Position numbers and translations under genes: made by a program. The notes beneath the pieces are model-generated. The model made no database searches. It worked only from the letters and a program-made list of their open reading frames with translations, and had not been told where the DNA came from. 64,000 nt of DNA from Brevibacterium sp. UMB1308A (lineage in GTDB: Bacteria; Actinomycetota; Actinomycetes; Actinomycetales; Brevibacteriaceae), in NCBI RefSeq assembly GCF_030230605.1, contig NZ_JASPDO010000011.1:9170-73169 (forward strand). Direction: 5' to 3'. Below are positions 55,701-64,000 of the stretch, piece after piece (within the stretch, counting starts at the first letter, position 1; each line of letters opens with the position of its first letter).

Positions 55701-55797
55701 CCAAAATCCATCCTGAGGCCCGGCCTACCAACCGGCACAGAACTGGGGTGACAAGAATGATCAGAGCGAGGAGTCCCAGAGTTGCGGAAATTGCCAC
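52720..55797 (-). CDS. mrpA: Mrp Na+/H+ antiporter subunit A, fused with MrpB
   Basis: 1025 residues from the GTG at 55797, which has AAGGAG upstream. The NuoL-like N-terminal part (about 1-560) has LFVCWEITSIASFMLIA (Glu), TKSAQFPFQSWLPDAMAAI and PVSAYLHAAAVVKAG (Lys, His). Then come a DUF4040-type segment (IGLSAVGIMATVQIMALGAP, DVTLTQLLVETMTII) and, at the end, an MrpB domain (GGGFIAALVGSAIAGLLYMA). The A-B fusion is the common actinobacterial form and explains the absence of a separate mrpB. First gene of a six-gene operon that runs to 49728; it should confer Na+/alkali tolerance. Confidence 0.95.
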   Translation of the reverse strand: MAISATLGLLALIILVTPVLCRLVGRASGWILGLGYLGAAALFMPAAVAAVQDGSAFPTAQETVWTLEWMPSFDVNLAFAVDGVGAIFTLIALVIGAFVLFYSTRYLSQGPNYSFYLLMATFTFAMVGLVLTDNLFVLFVCWEITSIASFMLIARSGRAAEGASLRTMFMTFMGGVLLLVAVSAMYGVVGSASIREVLGSDVWQEMPGFTVAMALLVAVAAMTKSAQFPFQSWLPDAMAAITPVSAYLHAAAVVKAGIFLLFRFSPAFCDVLAWNVLLVSAGIVTAWIGGWCALTQNDLKKLMAYSTVSQLGLIVAAVGVGTEFALTAGLVHVISHAMFKSGLFMMVGVVDHLGHTRTFGEIPRLIKVAPVSFAITAIGAASMAGIPPLMGFVSKEMLLTAVSSAGGGGHALGWIALVLVAGASVLTISYCIKIVFGAFIDGPEVAPEKLGHSDFVMVTFAALPIVLSVPLAFTLGVIEPGVAAGTSAAQGEAAHHVHLSMFHGITPELIASFVIIACGVLVALNRARVWEFFNRAAIPFTGADVIDRIVAGLERVGEALVSVVASERASRHVAMNLGFLAVVIFGSAIAIYTGPGLPKFVPNLNRPIDFALLIVITFATLVVCLSRSRLTAVIGLSAVGIMATVQIMALGAPDVTLTQLLVETMTIIVFMLILQKLPRTFWKYSVKLQVMRGIFAIAVGSSVALAVWMLSGRRARSDIAMYYLTKAPEISGGDNIVNTILVEFRALDTQGELAVLGMAGIAIVAVFSSVRDRYIDPPASEVPEMPRRPWLAVRPRGSTAFAAVTEAWPNVIAMQLMVKVVAPLLAIGSLLIFWRGHNEPGGGFIAALVGSAIAGLLYMATSKDRAIGPPRLPILLIGGGVLVAVLTGLVGLIVKGSFLEPIHGYILGQHFTSSMAFDVGVYMAVVGMLLVSFNLLGTSDSAFTPAGDDVLVDGLMMRDVGDIERTRERTDEMLYGELRGPLETMRGAKPKAHEFLEAEKPEDKKRVGLRTKHIAYGDQPKERGE

Positions 55798-55886
55798 GGA
55801 ACTCCTTCTGTTACGACTAACACACGACGTCGAGGCGTCCAACCCATGCTACCCAAATGTGGTCCACACAACCAAAACTGAACCCA

Positions 55887-57032
55887 TCAGCGCATGCGGA
55901 TACCGGCAATCACACCTTGCAGGTTTTTGACATGAGCCTGCGGCGATGACTGCTGTGCCAGCATCTTGGCTTCATGACCCGCCCGCACGATCATGTCCGG
56001 AGCCTTGGCACACGCAACAATCGTGTCAGCGACTTCTGAAGCCGCACTCCCCGCGCACTCCACAACGGCGTCACCAAACTCCGCACCCAACACAGGGTCA
56101 CACACTACGGTGGGACGACCTCGGGCCGCTGACTCCAAAATCACCATGGGCTGATTATCAAAGCCACACGACGTCAGCAGCGTCGCATGCGCATCATCAA
56201 TCAAAGACACAACCTGCTCATGCGGAACGGCGCCAACAAAGTGGATAAAAGGATCGTTCACTCCCCGAGGTCGTTCACCGCCTGCCACTGTCAGTTCCAC
56301 TTGGGCTCCCCTGCGACGCGCTAACCTCACTGCTTCAACAGCCACCTCCAAGCGCTTCTCTGGGGCGAAACGACCAATCCACAGGAGCCGCAACGGCAGC
56401 TCAGGTGCCAACGGGCGCCCACCTGGGGCCACCTCGGCGACATTCGACACCACACTGACGTGTGTAAGACCCGCGCTACGTAAGCGATCAGCCTGGTGCG
56501 CGGACGGGGAAATGACCGCATCAGCCTGCTGTGCCAAAGCCAACGTCATGCCACGCAGAGCAGAGTCCAAAGGCCTGCCCGCCAACCGCACGTGTGGCTG
56601 TTCAAGCCCCGTCACCAGACGGTGAAACCCGCGAGCCACTGGCGCAAACGGCTGGGCGGCAAGTGGCGCACGCCAGAAAAACGTGTGCACGGTGTGCATG
56701 GACGGAATTCTCAAGCGCTGTGCCTGCGCAATCGCAGTAGCCGCCAGCCCAAACTCTGAATGCACCATAACCGCTTCGACACGGTGTTGCTTGAGCGTCC
56801 GGTGCATCCACGCATGCAGAACAGAATTTGCTCGCACAACGGGAAGTTCAAGGCTACGAACCCCCCGAGGTGGTCGCACCACGGTCACGCCCGGAAGGTG
56901 AGTGCGGGGAATGTCGGGGGCAATCACCACAACGGGAAACTGTTGTGACCACGCACGCACCTGTGCCATGAGTGCTGTCTGCGCACCACCTGTATAGCGA
57001 AGGGAGTAGTCACATACGACAGCGAGCTTCAC
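55887..57032 (-). CDS. GT4-family glycosyltransferase
   Basis: 381 residues from the GTG at 57032 (KLAVVCDYSLRYTGGAQTA), which overlaps the phosphatase stop by 4 bp. GT-B fold: N-terminal half with HAWMHRTLKQHRVEAVMVHS; C-terminal donor-binding half with LLWIGRFAPEKRLEVAVEAV and the E-x7-E-like region TSCGFDNQPMVILESAARG. Likely a retaining sugar transferase for a cell-envelope glycan or glycolipid; acceptor unknown. The gap to mrpA (55798-55886) must hold the mrp promoter. Confidence 0.88.
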   Translation of the reverse strand: MKLAVVCDYSLRYTGGAQTALMAQVRAWSQQFPVVVIAPDIPRTHLPGVTVVRPPRGVRSLELPVVRANSVLHAWMHRTLKQHRVEAVMVHSEFGLAATAIAQAQRLRIPSMHTVHTFFWRAPLAAQPFAPVARGFHRLVTGLEQPHVRLAGRPLDSALRGMTLALAQQADAVISPSAHQADRLRSAGLTHVSVVSNVAEVAPGGRPLAPELPLRLLWIGRFAPEKRLEVAVEAVRLARRRGAQVELTVAGGERPRGVNDPFIHFVGAVPHEQVVSLIDDAHATLLTSCGFDNQPMVILESAARGRPTVVCDPVLGAEFGDAVVECAGSAASEVADTIVACAKAPDMIVRAGHEAKMLAQQSSPQAHVKNLQGVIAGIRMR

Positions 57033-57640
57033 GCACAGGCTCCCCCGGCGAAACGCCGGAGCATCCATGCATCGTTTCGCTGAAGAAAGTGGACGTATTC
57101 ACAGTTGTCGAGTACGCCTAGACGCGCATAGTCCGTCTCAGAGGACAGGCCCATCATCAGTTCAGTGGCACCACGGATCACTGCTCCGTGGGCGACCATT
57201 GCGACCACGTCGTTATCATCGCAGTTCTTCAGCAGTCGGTGCACAGAGTCATACACACGCCGTGAGGACTCGAGGCGACTTTCCCCGCCAGGTGGGCGGA
57301 CATCTTCCCCGCTCTTCCACTTCACAAGCAGGTCCGGCCACTTTTGATCAATTTCGTCGCGGGTAAAACCTTCCCAGTCACCCACGCTGATTTCACGCAA
57401 CCCCTCATCAAGGGTCACAGGCAGTCCGGTCGCTGTAGCTAGCGCTTCTGCGGTAGACCGAGCACGCGTGAGATCTGATGCAAAGATACGCGTAATGCCA
57501 CTGTTTTGTAGGGTAATTGCCAAAGCGTGCGCCTGCTGTTCACCGGTTTCGTCGAGCGGAACGTCAATCTGCCCTTGGAACCGACCCTCTTTGTTAAAGG
57601 CGGTACGACCGTGTCGGATGAGATAGAGTTCGCGTGCCAT
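57029..57640 (-). CDS. Histidine phosphatase superfamily protein
   Basis: 203 residues from the ATG at 57640. The catalytic RHG motif is LYLIRHGRTAFNKEGRFQG, with the second His in VVAMVAHGAVIRG and Glu in LREISVGDWEG. This is the phosphoglycerate-mutase-like phosphatase that commonly follows rsfS in actinobacteria; a glucosyl-3-phosphoglycerate phosphatase has been assigned to a mycobacterial relative. Coupled to the glycosyltransferase by a 4-bp overlap. Confidence 0.88.
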   Translation of the reverse strand: MARELYLIRHGRTAFNKEGRFQGQIDVPLDETGEQQAHALAITLQNSGITRIFASDLTRARSTAEALATATGLPVTLDEGLREISVGDWEGFTRDEIDQKWPDLLVKWKSGEDVRPPGGESRLESSRRVYDSVHRLLKNCDDNDVVAMVAHGAVIRGATELMMGLSSETDYARLGVLDNCEYVHFLQRNDAWMLRRFAGGACA

Positions 57641-57647
57641 GCTGTCC

Positions 57648-58058
57648 CTATTCGTGGTGAGCGCCGTCAGTGTTGTTGTTCTCAGTTTCCTGATTGTCAA
57701 CCTCAGGAACTGAAATCACAGGGCTGTCTTTCCACAGCCTGTCGAGACCGTAAAATTCGCGGTCGTCGCGGTTGAAAACGTGAACGACGATATCCGAATA
57801 GTCCAACAGAACCCATGTGCCTTCGCCGCGACCTTCGCGGTTTTTCGGTTTAAGGTCGTGTTCTTTCAAAAGGGCTTCTTCGACTCCGTCAACGATCGCG
57901 TCGACTTGTCGGGCATTCGATGCTGATGCGATCACAAAGGCGTCTGTGATGACGAGCTGTTCAGACACATCCAGAATCACAACGTCAGTAGCAAGCTTCT
58001 GAAGAGCGCCTTTCGCGGCGCTGCGGGCATACGCGATGGTTTCATCGGTTGCGGGCAA
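57648..58058 (-). CDS. rsfS: Ribosomal silencing factor RsfS
   Basis: 136 residues. RsfS (YbeB) binds L14 and blocks subunit joining in starvation. Family features: ILDVSEQLVITDAFVIASAS, NARQVDAIVDGVEEAL, GTWVLLDYSDIVVHVFN and REFYGLDRLW. The start is probably the TTG at 58058; AAAGG lies upstream. The C-terminal 20 residues are polar and Asn-rich. Follows the K/P/A-rich membrane protein gene by 12 bp. Confidence 0.94.
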   Translation of the reverse strand: MPATDETIAYARSAAKGALQKLATDVVILDVSEQLVITDAFVIASASNARQVDAIVDGVEEALLKEHDLKPKNREGRGEGTWVLLDYSDIVVHVFNRDDREFYGLDRLWKDSPVISVPEVDNQETENNNTDGAHHE

Positions 58059-58070
58059 AAGAAAACCTTT

Positions 58071-59174
58071 CTAGAACAGCATGATCAGGGCAACGATAAC
58101 GAGCACAATTGCGCACACGCCACCGATACCTAAGACGATATATGGCAGAAGCGAGGAACGCTCACCCACGAGGATTTCTCCATCCTGATGGGTGACAGAA
58201 CGGGCAGACATGGGTTGGGCAGGCCCTACACCTTCTGGAAGCGGCCATTCTTCGCGCGTCACTTCCGGATCTTCATCGACAGACTCCAGGGGGCGAGTCG
58301 CAAAGGACGCTACACGTGACCGCTCATCATCGGATGAAGCGGACTTGTGTTTCTTGGAAGCCGGGTCTGTAGTGGCTGGCGCTGACGAGTCCTTCTGGTC
58401 CTTGTTTTCTGGACTCACTACAGGTACGGCACCGCTGACCACGCGAATACCTTCGGTGTTCGGTGGCTTCACCACTGGTGACTTACGTTCACGCTTAGCA
58501 GGAGTTGTCGTTTCTTCTGACTTTTTCTCGGGCTGTTGCGACTCTGGCTGCTTTGTTTCTGGTTTCTTGTCAGCAGGCTTCTTAGCTTCAGTCTTGGTCG
58601 CAGCCGGCTGTGTCGTGGGTTTCGCTGGAACAGGCTTCTTAGCTGCTGGCTTCTGTTCAGCCGCCTTATCAACAGGCTTCTTAGCTGCTGGCTTCTGTTC
58701 AGCCGCCTTATCAACAGGCTTCTTGGCTACTGGCTTCTGCGCAGGTGCTTTCTTGGCTGCTGACTTCGTCTGAGAAGGTTTCTTCTCAGGTGTCTTTTCA
58801 GCAGGTTTCTTCTGGGTAGGCTTTGGTTCAACCGATTTCGACTCAGGCGACTTCGACTCTGCCGACTTTGGCTCTTGCTGCCCCGGCTGTTCCGGCGATG
58901 TCGATGCGGGCTCACTGGAAACCGCAGGTGCCTGTCCGTGTTTACGCATCCACGCTTTACGTTCTGCCCTGGACGCGAACTGTGGAGGTTCAACTGGGCT
59001 AGCTTCCTTTTGTGCCGGCTGTGGAGACGCCTGTGGCTTAACAGGCGCAGTGCCTCCCGACGCAGGTTCCTTTACATCAGGAGTTTCAGCAGCTTCTTCT
59101 TTTCGCTTCTGGGCTTCTGCAGCGCGCCTCTCAGCTTCTTTGCGTTCCCGCCTCGACATGTACTGCTCAGCCAT
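58071..59174 (-). CDS. Lys/Pro/Ala-rich protein with C-terminal membrane anchor
   Basis: 367 residues from the ATG at 59174 ([26 protein letters not shown] upstream), overlapping the nadD stop by 8 bp. The N-terminus is a charged helix, then comes a long disordered stretch rich in Lys, Pro, Ala, Gln and Glu with a 14-residue repeat ([14 protein letters not shown], 42 bp, two near-identical copies at 58631-58714) and many shorter variants. One hydrophobic helix ([20 protein letters not shown]) ends the protein four residues before the stop. Tail-anchored topology, with the repeats probably in the cytoplasm. Many actinobacteria carry a different, LytR-type gene here. Function unknown. Confidence 0.75.
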   Translation of the reverse strand: MAEQYMSRRERKEAERRAAEAQKRKEEAAETPDVKEPASGGTAPVKPQASPQPAQKEASPVEPPQFASRAERKAWMRKHGQAPAVSSEPASTSPEQPGQQEPKSAESKSPESKSVEPKPTQKKPAEKTPEKKPSQTKSAAKKAPAQKPVAKKPVDKAAEQKPAAKKPVDKAAEQKPAAKKPVPAKPTTQPAATKTEAKKPADKKPETKQPESQQPEKKSEETTTPAKRERKSPVVKPPNTEGIRVVSGAVPVVSPENKDQKDSSAPATTDPASKKHKSASSDDERSRVASFATRPLESVDEDPEVTREEWPLPEGVGPAQPMSARSVTHQDGEILVGERSSLLPYIVLGIGGVCAIVLVIVALIMLF

Positions 59175-59772
59175 TTTCACTCCTGTAAAGATTGTGCTTG
59201 TTGATGTACTGAACGACACCGTCAGGTACTAAGTACCACACTGGCATGTTGTTCTCCACGCGGTCACGGCAGTCAGTTGACGAAATTGCAAGAGCTGGGA
59301 TGTGCATGAGGCTCAGCCGGTGTTCGGGAAGTCCTTTTCTGGTCAAGTCGTGCCCCGGCCTGCTCACTCCCACGAAGTGCGCAAGGGAGAAGAGTTCATC
59401 AACGTCTTTCCACGAAAGGATCTGTGCCAGAGCATCGGCGCCCGTGATGAAGAAAAGTTCCGTATCGTGCCCGTAAATCTGTGCCAGATCTCGCAACGTA
59501 TCGATTGTGTAGGTGGCCCCTGGACGATCTACGTCCACACGCGAAACCGTGAACTGAGGGTTCGACGCTGTTGCAATCACCGTCATGAGGTAACGGTGTT
59601 CAGCGTGCGATACTTCACGATCCGATTTTTGCCACGGGCGACCCGTGGGCACAAACACAACTTCATCTAGGTCAAACTTGGCTGCCACTTCACTTGCGGC
59701 AACTAAGTGTCCGTGGTGGATGGGGTCAAAAGTTCCACCCATCACACCAACTCTGCGCACAGAACTTGTCAT
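59167..59772 (-). CDS. nadD: Nicotinate-mononucleotide adenylyltransferase
   Basis: Makes deamido-NAD+ from NaMN and ATP. 201 residues from the ATG at 59772, with [20 protein letters not shown] (nucleotidyltransferase HxGH signature), [16 protein letters not shown] and the C-terminal [10 protein letters not shown] (ISST-x-x-R motif). Ribosome-binding site weak; the start lies 1 bp after the stop of a small membrane-protein gene, so coupling is likely. Confidence 0.94.
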   Translation of the reverse strand: MTSSVRRVGVMGGTFDPIHHGHLVAASEVAAKFDLDEVVFVPTGRPWQKSDREVSHAEHRYLMTVIATASNPQFTVSRVDVDRPGATYTIDTLRDLAQIYGHDTELFFITGADALAQILSWKDVDELFSLAHFVGVSRPGHDLTRKGLPEHRLSLMHIPALAISSTDCRDRVENNMPVWYLVPDGVVQYINKHNLYRSENG

Positions 59773-59773
59773 A

Positions 59774-59929
59774 TCAGTGACGGTGGGAAATGCCCTTCCA
59801 CGACAGCGTAATAATGCCAAGCAGCATCAGAATGCTGAACGCAATAACTCCGTACCAGATGGGGTGCATTGGCAGGTCAACAACCGTTTCGTGTGTTTCC
59901 TGTGCCAGCACTACCAAAGCAGACGTCAC
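59774..59929 (-). CDS. Small membrane protein (51 residues) upstream of nadD
   Basis: GTG start at 59929, preceded by AAAAGGAGAAG at ideal spacing; stop TGA at 59774-59776. The translation runs [51 protein letters not shown]: a short polar lead, one membrane helix (about residues 24-42) and a basic C-terminus ending HRH. Small proteins with this plan (xxLPMxPIxYGVIA ... SHRH) are found upstream of nadD in many actinobacteria. Function unknown. Confidence 0.8.
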   Translation of the reverse strand: MTSALVVLAQETHETVVDLPMHPIWYGVIAFSILMLLGIITLSWKGISHRH

Positions 59930-60007
59930 GTCTTCTCCTTTTATATGTGTTTATACGGCCTGTATATGTTTATAAGATTTTACGGCAGTTCTTAGTGTCT
60001 CATGAAT

Positions 60008-61291
60008 CTACGAGCGAACTTGACCCGACCCACGCATGATCCATTTTGTTGTGGTGAGCTGAGCGAGTCCCATGGGTCCACGCGCGTGCAACTTTTGCGT
60101 AGAGATTCCAACTTCTGCGCCCAAGCCGAACTCACCACCATCGGTGAAACGCGTTGAGACGTTTACTCCCACGGACGCAGAATCGATTGTTGACACGAAG
60201 AGTTCTGCATTCGACAGCTCATTCGTGACAATCACGTCAGTGTGCCCTGACGAGTATTCGCGAATGTGCTCGATCGCGGCCTCAATGTCCTCAACAACCT
60301 TAATGGCGATCTCTAGGTCGAGGTACTCCTTGCCCCAGTCCTTGCGAGTGGCACGCTGCACTTTCACTCCTTCCGGAGCGTATTCAGCAACCGTGGGGTC
60401 ACCGTGGATGACCACGTTTGCATTGCTGAGTTCGTCAAGAATGCGTGGGAGAACTCGACGTGCCGCCTTCTCGTGGACCAACAGTGTTTCGAGTGAATTA
60501 CACACGCTTGGTCGTTGGGTCTTTGAGTTAATGACCAGCTTGGTCGTTGATCGCACAGTAGCCGATGAGTCGATAAACATGTGCACATTACCCACGCCAG
60601 TTTCGATCACCGGAACGGTTGAGTTCATGACAACGGTTTGGATAAGCTCAGCTCCACCACGCGGGATCAAAAGGTCAACGTACTCTCGTGCGTTCATCAG
60701 TACCCGCGCACCTTCGCGACCCCACTGATCGATCCCATTGATCGAGTTTTCCGGTAGCCCTGCAGTGACGAGGGCATCACGCAAAAGACTGATGAGCACC
60801 GTGTTCGACGACTGCGCAAGTGAGCCTCCACGCAAAACACTTGCGTTACCCGACTTAAGTGCAAGAACCGCGATGTCAACCGTCACATTGGGGCGCGCTT
60901 CATAAATGGCACCAATCACGCCCATGGGCACACGCATCTGAGTGAGATGGATGCCATTTGGGAGCCTACGCCCTTCGACGATTTCACCCACTGGGTCGGG
61001 GAGTGAAACAACGTCGCGTACGGACTGTGCGATCGCGCGCACCCGTTCTTCGGTCAAACGCAAGCGGTCGATCAGCCCGTCAGCAATTCCTTTATCCCGC
61101 GCTTTTTCAATGTCCTCGTTGTTCGCTTCGAGGATCTGTTCCACATTGTTTTCGAGCGTGAGCGCAATTTGTTCAAGGGCTGCGTGCCGTTCCGCGGTCG
61201 AAGAAACGCTGAGAATTGCCGACGCTTCCTTCGCCCCTGCCACGACCTTGGTCACGGCGCGAGTAATCTTGGGGTTAACATCCGTGGTCAT
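60008..61291 (-). CDS. proA: Glutamate-5-semialdehyde dehydrogenase
   Basis: Gamma-glutamyl phosphate reductase, second step of proline synthesis. 427 residues, with MRVPMGVIGAIYEARPNVTV, LKSGNASVLRGGSLA and the catalytic Cys in RPSVCNSLETLLVH. Full length. Starts with a 4-bp overlap with proB. Confidence 0.97.
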   Translation of the reverse strand: MTTDVNPKITRAVTKVVAGAKEASAILSVSSTAERHAALEQIALTLENNVEQILEANNEDIEKARDKGIADGLIDRLRLTEERVRAIAQSVRDVVSLPDPVGEIVEGRRLPNGIHLTQMRVPMGVIGAIYEARPNVTVDIAVLALKSGNASVLRGGSLAQSSNTVLISLLRDALVTAGLPENSINGIDQWGREGARVLMNAREYVDLLIPRGGAELIQTVVMNSTVPVIETGVGNVHMFIDSSATVRSTTKLVINSKTQRPSVCNSLETLLVHEKAARRVLPRILDELSNANVVIHGDPTVAEYAPEGVKVQRATRKDWGKEYLDLEIAIKVVEDIEAAIEHIREYSSGHTDVIVTNELSNAELFVSTIDSASVGVNVSTRFTDGGEFGLGAEVGISTQKLHARGPMGLAQLTTTKWIMRGSGQVRS

Positions 61292-62433
61292 AGACGTCCT
61301 TCATAAGCACTGTCGGTGAGCACCAAGTCGTTCCGGTGCACTACTTCCTTACGATAGTCACTACCATAGCGATCTCCCAAGACCTCGGTGGTTAAACCGT
61401 ACATACGGGGAAGTTCTTCTGAGGAAAAGTTGGTCATCCCCCGGGCAATGAGGACACCTTGCGGATCCACAATGTCAACAGGGTCACCGGATTCAAACTC
61501 TCCAGTCACGTGAGTGACTCCGGCTGCCAGAAGGCTGGTGCCCCGTTTGAGGACTGCTTTAGCAGCACCTGCGTCAATCCGAATGGTTCCGTTGGTTGAA
61601 GCCAGGTGTGCCAGCCACAGCATGCGTGTTTGGCGCCGTTTGTGGGTGACAGCGAAGTAGGTGCCCATGTCCTCGCCCCTGAGTGCGGCTGCGCAGTTGT
61701 CCGCCGAGGTGACAAGAGTGGGGATGCCTGAATCAGTCACCATGGTTGCTGCGAGGACCTTGGTTCGCATTCCGCCAGTACCCACACTCGATCCGGCTCC
61801 CCCAATGCTCAGGTCCTGGATTTCACTGGGATGGGAGACAAACTCGACTCGCCGAGAGTCCGGGGCTGCAGGGTGAGCCGTGTACAAAGCGTCGACGTCG
61901 GTAAGAAGAACAAGCGCGTCAGCATGGGAAAGCTGTGCGACAAGAGCAGACAACCGATCGTTGTCGCCGAACCGGATCTCCGAGGTGGCAACCGCGTCGT
62001 TCTCATTCACAATTGGTATGAATCCCAGTGCCAACATACGGTCGATGGCACGCTGTGCATTGCGGTATTGGGTTCTGCGGATGAGTTCGTCTGCTGTGAG
62101 AAGCACCTGCGCCGGCACTAAGCCGTATTCAGCAAGCACCTTGAAGTACGCAGACATCAAAATACCTTGGCCAATTCCGGCAGCTGCTTGCTGCGTAGCG
62201 AGATCTTTGGGGCGCGCGACGGCTTTCATAGGGCCCATACCGGCCGCGATAGCACCTGAGGACACCAGAATGACTTCTTTGCCGTTCAATCGGAACTCGG
62301 CAAGAGTACGTGCAACCTGTTCTAGTGCGTCTGTGTTGAGGCCCGTTGGGGTCGTGAGAGAACTGGATCCAACTTTGACAACGACGCGTGACGCACTCGC
62401 TATTGCTTCCCGTGTCTCCTCATATGTACTCAC
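61288..62433 (-). CDS. proB: Glutamate 5-kinase
   Basis: First enzyme of proline synthesis, usually inhibited by proline. 381 residues: amino-acid-kinase domain (VVVKVGSSSLTTPTGLNTDA, VSSGAIAAGMGPM, IVNENDAVATSEI) and a C-terminal PUA domain (TGEFESGDPVDIVDPQGVL). GTG start at 62433 overlaps the last base of the obg stop. Confidence 0.97.
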   Translation of the reverse strand: MSTYEETREAIASASRVVVKVGSSSLTTPTGLNTDALEQVARTLAEFRLNGKEVILVSSGAIAAGMGPMKAVARPKDLATQQAAAGIGQGILMSAYFKVLAEYGLVPAQVLLTADELIRRTQYRNAQRAIDRMLALGFIPIVNENDAVATSEIRFGDNDRLSALVAQLSHADALVLLTDVDALYTAHPAAPDSRRVEFVSHPSEIQDLSIGGAGSSVGTGGMRTKVLAATMVTDSGIPTLVTSADNCAAALRGEDMGTYFAVTHKRRQTRMLWLAHLASTNGTIRIDAGAAKAVLKRGTSLLAAGVTHVTGEFESGDPVDIVDPQGVLIARGMTNFSSEELPRMYGLTTEVLGDRYGSDYRKEVVHRNDLVLTDSAYEGRL

Positions 62434-63962
62434 TAATCACTTCTTTCTTCCTGTGCTCGCTTTTCAGCAAGGCGTTCGGCTTCGAGTTCAGCACGCGCTT
62501 CAGCCTTTGCATCCATGCGTTCGTGGAAGGCAGCCTTACGTTCCTTACGCGTTGCACGCTGGTCGTCCTCAAGACGCATGTCTGTTCCGCGAGCCCCTAA
62601 GAGTTCCGCGCCGCCAACCATAGTCGGGTCCCAATCAAAAACGACCGAGTTGTCATCAGGACCAATGACAATCGTGTCTCCTGGGTGAGCACCCATGGAA
62701 AAGAGCTGCTCTTCAACTCCCAGTCTTTCAAGCCTGTCAGCCAGATACCCAACAGCTTCGTCATTTGAGAAGTCTGTTTGGTGGATCCACCGTTGAGGCT
62801 TGGATCCCAGGACACGGTACACGGGGCCTTCGGAGGTCTCCTCCCGCACAATGTCAAACCCAGCGTCATCAACCGCGATAGGCCGTACGATCTGGCGAAC
62901 GGGAGCATCTTCGACCTGAGCCCGCCGTTCACGCTCTTCTTTTACTAACTCAGCCATAGCAAAGGACAACTCTTTCAGGCCCTTATGGCTCACTGCAGAT
63001 ATTTCAAACGTGCGGTAACCTGCAGCTTCGAGTTCCGAACGCACCATGTCCGACATGTCCTGCCCGTCTGGCAGGTCGGTTTTATTTAGAGCCACTAGAG
63101 CGGGGCGTTTAGACAGTGGAAGAAGGTCGCCTGACGGGTCAACTTCAACCTCATACTCCGCGAGTTCGGCCTCAATCGCGTGCAAGTCACTGACCGGGTC
63201 CCGGTCAGACTCCCATGTGGCCATATCAATCACGTGGACCAGGGCGGCACAGCGTTCGATGTGGCGCAAGAACTCCAGACCCAAACCTCGGCCTTGTGCG
63301 GCACCTGGAATGAGACCGGGAACGTCTGCAACTGTGAAGCGAACGTCGCCAGCTTCGACAACACCCAAGTTTGGCTTCAGCGTAGTAAAGGGATAATCGG
63401 CTATCTTAGGGCGAGCCGCAGACAGTGCCGCAATCAGTGAAGATTTACCAGCCGACGGGAAACCGACCAGAGCTATGTCAGCTACCGACTTAATCTCGAG
63501 GACGAGTTCGCGCTCTTCACCGGGTTCGCCTAAAAGCGCAAATCCCGGTGCCTTGCGTTTGGTCGATGCCAGCGCCGCGTTGCCCAATCCACCACGTCCG
63601 CCTCGGGCGGCAATGAACTCAGTTCCAATTCCCATCAGATCCGCGAGCACACGGCCGTCTTTGGTCTTTACCACGGTGCCTTCAGGTACCAGCAACACCA
63701 GATTTTCACCGTTGACTCCGTGGCGCAGATCCCCTTTGCCCACTCCCCCGTTTTCAGCCTTACGGTGAGGCGAACGGTGAAATGGAAGCAAAGTTGTGGT
63801 CTGATCATCGACGCGTAAAACTACATCCCCACCGTCGCCACCGTTGGCTCCGTCGGGTCCACCAAGAGGCTTAAACTTTTCGCGCCTCACAGACACGCAA
63901 CCGTGCCCACCATTACCTGCTGTCACATGTAGCGTTACGCGATCAACAAATTCAATAGCCAC
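62433..63962 (-). CDS. obg: GTPase Obg
   Basis: Essential GTPase linked to 50S assembly and stress signalling. 509 residues: the Gly-rich Obg fold ([35 protein letters not shown]), the G domain from about 160 ([42 protein letters not shown]), and an OCT domain (about 355-430), with a charged C-terminal tail. GTG start at 63962 with AAGGGAGA upstream. rpmA and rplU are expected just beyond the window. Confidence 0.97.
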   Translation of the reverse strand: MAIEFVDRVTLHVTAGNGGHGCVSVRREKFKPLGGPDGANGGDGGDVVLRVDDQTTTLLPFHRSPHRKAENGGVGKGDLRHGVNGENLVLLVPEGTVVKTKDGRVLADLMGIGTEFIAARGGRGGLGNAALASTKRKAPGFALLGEPGEERELVLEIKSVADIALVGFPSAGKSSLIAALSAARPKIADYPFTTLKPNLGVVEAGDVRFTVADVPGLIPGAAQGRGLGLEFLRHIERCAALVHVIDMATWESDRDPVSDLHAIEAELAEYEVEVDPSGDLLPLSKRPALVALNKTDLPDGQDMSDMVRSELEAAGYRTFEISAVSHKGLKELSFAMAELVKEERERRAQVEDAPVRQIVRPIAVDDAGFDIVREETSEGPVYRVLGSKPQRWIHQTDFSNDEAVGYLADRLERLGVEEQLFSMGAHPGDTIVIGPDDNSVVFDWDPTMVGGAELLGARGTDMRLEDDQRATRKERKAAFHERMDAKAEARAELEAERLAEKRAQEERSD

Positions 63963-64000
63963 GGTTCTCCCTTAAATTTTCCCTGTAAACACGTGTGGGG

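Noticed and set aside
1..64000. CRISPR arrays, prophage structural genes, rRNA genes
   Set aside because: No regularly spaced repeats, phage genes or rRNA sequence were seen on either strand.

Overview
The window looks like the chromosome of an actinomycete, most probably of the order Micrococcales; the genus cannot be fixed from the sequence alone. Base composition is GC-rich (not computed). The order rbfA-infB-ylxR-nusA-rimP, ispG-rseP-dxr, rlmN-cdsA-frr-pyrH, tsf-rpsB, xerC ... dprA-comM-yraN-DUF2469-rnhB-lepB-rplS-trmD-rimM and obg-proB-proA-nadD-rsfS is typical of that group. Nearly all of these genes lie on the minus strand and many overlap by 4 bp, as in translationally coupled operons.

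Layout. 1-5.3 kb: translation and transcription factors. 5.4-7.4 kb: a plus-strand pair, a DUF4439-type lipoprotein and a small-molecule kinase. 7.4-10.1 kb: a TauE/SafE exporter and proS. 10.1-11.6 kb: an S4 RNA-binding protein and a cytochrome b-like membrane protein, convergent. 11.8-16.5 kb: a GNAT, two MEP-pathway genes (ispG, dxr) and the site-2 protease. 16.7-19.1 kb: a glutaryl-CoA dehydrogenase-like enzyme, a TIGR03089-like protein and a DivIVA-domain protein. 19.1-25.6 kb: rlmN, cdsA, frr, pyrH, peroxiredoxin, tsf, rpsB. 26-28.7 kb: an M23-M15 cell-wall peptidase fusion, an NAD(P)-binding protein and xerC.

28.8-37.4 kb is accessory DNA filling the xerC-dprA interval. It has three parts: (a) a tight three-gene operon, ATP-grasp / MFS / ATP-grasp, which looks like a small peptide- or amino-acid-ligation pathway with its own exporter; (b) a second MFS transporter, a rhodanese-like mini-ORF, a broken AbiEi antitoxin gene and an orphan ORF; (c) an intact AbiEi-AbiEii toxin-antitoxin pair. 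The parts are separated by two extra copies of the last 141 bp of dprA, each joined to the 3' end of an AbiEii gene. The 3' end of dprA therefore looks like a repeated landing site for gene cassettes.

37.5-46.4 kb: dprA-comM-yraN, a DAACS symporter, DUF2469, rnhB, two signal peptidases, rplS, trmD, rimM. 46.5-47.9 kb: a complete IS3-family (IS150-like) element directly upstream of rimM, where rpsP and a KH-domain gene would be expected. 48.3 kb: tRNA-Ala(GGC) with a strong terminator. 48.4-49.7 kb: an alpha/beta hydrolase and an IsdG/MhuD-like monooxygenase. 49.7-55.8 kb: a six-gene Mrp Na+/H+ antiporter operon with MrpA and MrpB fused. 55.9-64 kb: a GT4 glycosyltransferase, a histidine phosphatase, rsfS, a Lys/Pro/Ala-rich membrane-anchored protein, nadD, a 51-residue membrane protein, and proA, proB and obg.

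The best candidates for undescribed biology are the ATP-grasp/MFS/ATP-grasp operon and the dprA-tail cassette array that carries it. All start-codon choices and family assignments were made by reading; no search was run.
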